A DNA stretch of 5,610 bases, taken from positions 21,010-26,619 of the forward strand of contig DTSY01000107.1 in the NCBI GenBank assembly GCA_012965075.1. Reading direction: 5' to 3'. Position numbers and translations under genes: made by a program. The notes below the pieces were generated by a model, which had not been told where the DNA came from, did no database searches, and saw only the letters and a list, made by a program, of their open reading frames with translations. Positions 4,488-5,610 of the stretch are shown piece by piece; positions within the stretch are counted from its first letter, which is position 1; each line of letters opens with the position of its first letter. Source of the DNA: Gammaproteobacteria bacterium. Its GTDB lineage: Bacteria; Pseudomonadota; Gammaproteobacteria; Magnimaribacterales; Magnimaribacteraceae.

Positions 4488-5610
4488 ATGTCTGCTAATC
4501 TTACAGGTCAACAAACAAAAGGCCTTTCAGAGCTTTGGAAGAGGTTGAGGTTTGTTCTATTTGCTGTCATTGTCTACAGAATTGGCACTCACATACCTGT
4601 ACCAGGCATAGATCCAGATAAATTAGCTTCTATATTCCAGCAAGGCCAAGGAACTATATTAGATTTATTTAATATGTTTTCTGGTGGAGCACTAGAGAGA
4701 ATGAGCATTATGGCTTTGAACATTATGCCTTACATAACTTCATCGATAATAATGAGTTTAATGGAAGGAACAAATCCTTCTTTGAAAAAAAGATTTAGAG
4801 AAGAAGGAGAGGAAGGAAGAAGATTGCGAACGGCTTATGTTAGATACGGAACAGTAGCATTAGCATTGCTACAAGCTACTGGTTTGGCACTTGGGCTACA
4901 GAATCAAGGTTTGGCATTAGATCCAGGACCTATTTTCCAGCTTATAGCAGTTGTTTCTTTAGTAACCGGAACAGTTTTTTTAATGTGGCTAGGAGAATTA
5001 GTTACAGAGAGAGGAATAGGAAATGGTATTTCTATTATAATTTTCTCAAGTATTGTAGCAGGATTACCTCGAGCAATAGGTCAAGCATTTGAGGGTGCCA
5101 GACAAGGAGATATAAACCTGCTTCTTTTGTTATCTATAGCATTAGTAGCTGTAGTCGCTGTTGCTTTCATAGTATGGGTTGAGAGAGGGCAGAGACGAGT
5201 TACAGTAAATTATGCTAGAAGGCAGCAGGGAAGAAAAATGGTACAAGGACAAACTTCTTACCTCCCTATGAAGATTAATCAAGCAGGAGTTATCCCAGCG
5301 ATATTTGCTAGTAGTTTATTACTGTTTCCTGCTTCGGCCTCAACCTGGTTTGGTCAAGGGCAAGGGTTTGAATGGCTTCAAGAAATAGCTCTAGCTCTAG
5401 GTCCAGGTCAGCCTTTATACGTTATTTTATTCTCAATTTTGATTGCTTTTTTCTGCTTCTTTTATACTGCTCTTCAGTTTGATTCGAAAGATATTTCCGA
5501 GAATTTAAGAAGGTCGGGTGCTTACCTACCAGGAATAAGGCCGGGAGAACAAACGGCTGATTATATTGACCAGGTAATGACAAGATTGACTGTGTGGGGT
5601 TCGGGCTATT
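4488..5610 (+). CDS. secY: Sec translocon channel subunit SecY (3' end outside window)
   Basis: SecY is the inner-membrane channel of the Sec translocon; with SecE and SecG it passes unfolded proteins across or into the membrane, driven by SecA or ribosomes. The reading frame is open from the ATG to the window edge and gives 374 residues of an expected 440 or so (E. coli 443). Translating by hand shows TM1 (about 20-37, then PVPGID), the plug and TM2 region (NMFSGGALERM 62-72, NIMPYITSSIIM 78-89), a charged cytosolic loop (KKRFREEGEEGRRLR 100-114), SLVTGTVFLMWLGE (157-170), ERGIGNGISI (174-183), the cytosolic GQRRVTVNYARRQQGR (234-249), NQAGVIPAIFASS (264-276), a hydrophobic TM8 (about 320-338), and PGIRPGEQT with R351, the counterpart of the functionally important E. 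coli R357. The sequence stops at the start of TM9, so TM9, TM10 and the C-tail are missing only because the window ends. The spc operon context confirms the call. Confidence 0.97.
   Translation, partial: MSANLTGQQTKGLSELWKRLRFVLFAVIVYRIGTHIPVPGIDPDKLASIFQQGQGTILDLFNMFSGGALERMSIMALNIMPYITSSIIMSLMEGTNPSLKKRFREEGEEGRRLRTAYVRYGTVALALLQATGLALGLQNQGLALDPGPIFQLIAVVSLVTGTVFLMWLGELVTERGIGNGISIIIFSSIVAGLPRAIGQAFEGARQGDINLLLLLSIALVAVVAVAFIVWVERGQRRVTVNYARRQQGRKMVQGQTSYLPMKINQAGVIPAIFASSLLLFPASASTWFGQGQGFEWLQEIALALGPGQPLYVILFSILIAFFCFFYTALQFDSKDISENLRRSGAYLPGIRPGEQTADYIDQVMTRLTVWGSGY

Noticed and set aside
1..5610. Possibility of a novel or accessory system (defence, mobile element, CRISPR, riboswitch)
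   Set aside because: The full length is covered by the canonical spc gene order with gaps of at most 18 bases; there are no repeats, transposase or integrase genes, or RNA genes, and no unexplained stretch.

Overview
The window is an uninterrupted stretch of the bacterial spc (spectinomycin) ribosomal-protein operon. All genes are on the + strand, in the canonical order rpmC (L29), rpsQ (S17), rplN (L14), rplX (L24), rplE (L5), rpsN (S14), rpsH (S8), rplF (L6), rplR (L18), rpsE (S5), rpmD (L30), rplO (L15) and secY. The secY gene is cut off by the right edge. Every product was recognised by comparing its translation with remembered family sequences, mainly those of E. coli; no database search was run.

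Organism: several proteins match the E. coli proteins in length and over long stretches. Examples are L5 at 179 residues, S14 at 101 residues in the form without zinc cysteines, S8 at 130, L6 at 177 and S5 at 167. This suggests a gammaproteobacterium. The DNA is AT-rich (about 35% GC by eye), intergenic gaps are 0 to 18 bases, and arginine is coded mostly by AGA/AGG. That fits a streamlined, low-GC gammaproteobacterium, such as a marine SAR86-like or SUP05-like lineage, or possibly a symbiont. The lineage is inference. All three stop codons are used as real stops, so the standard bacterial code applies.

Layout: bases 1-221 hold rpmC, which overlaps rpsQ by 8 bases. From rplN to rplR the genes lie 0 to 8 bases apart. 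rpsE follows after 13 bases and overlaps rpmD by 4 bases (ATGA). rplO follows after 18 bases, the longest gap, and secY starts 2 bases after rplO. No gap is large enough for a separate gene, and I see no promoter, terminator, RNA gene, repeat or mobile element.

The genes work together as one transcription unit. Twelve encode structural proteins of the 30S and 50S subunits. The last encodes the channel subunit of the Sec translocon, which accepts nascent proteins from ribosomes. The most interesting non-coding signal is a predicted hairpin at the rplX/rplE junction. It would bury the rplE Shine-Dalgarno sequence and start codon, and it lies where S8 autoregulates this operon in E. coli. I found no previously undescribed system here; this is a conserved housekeeping region.
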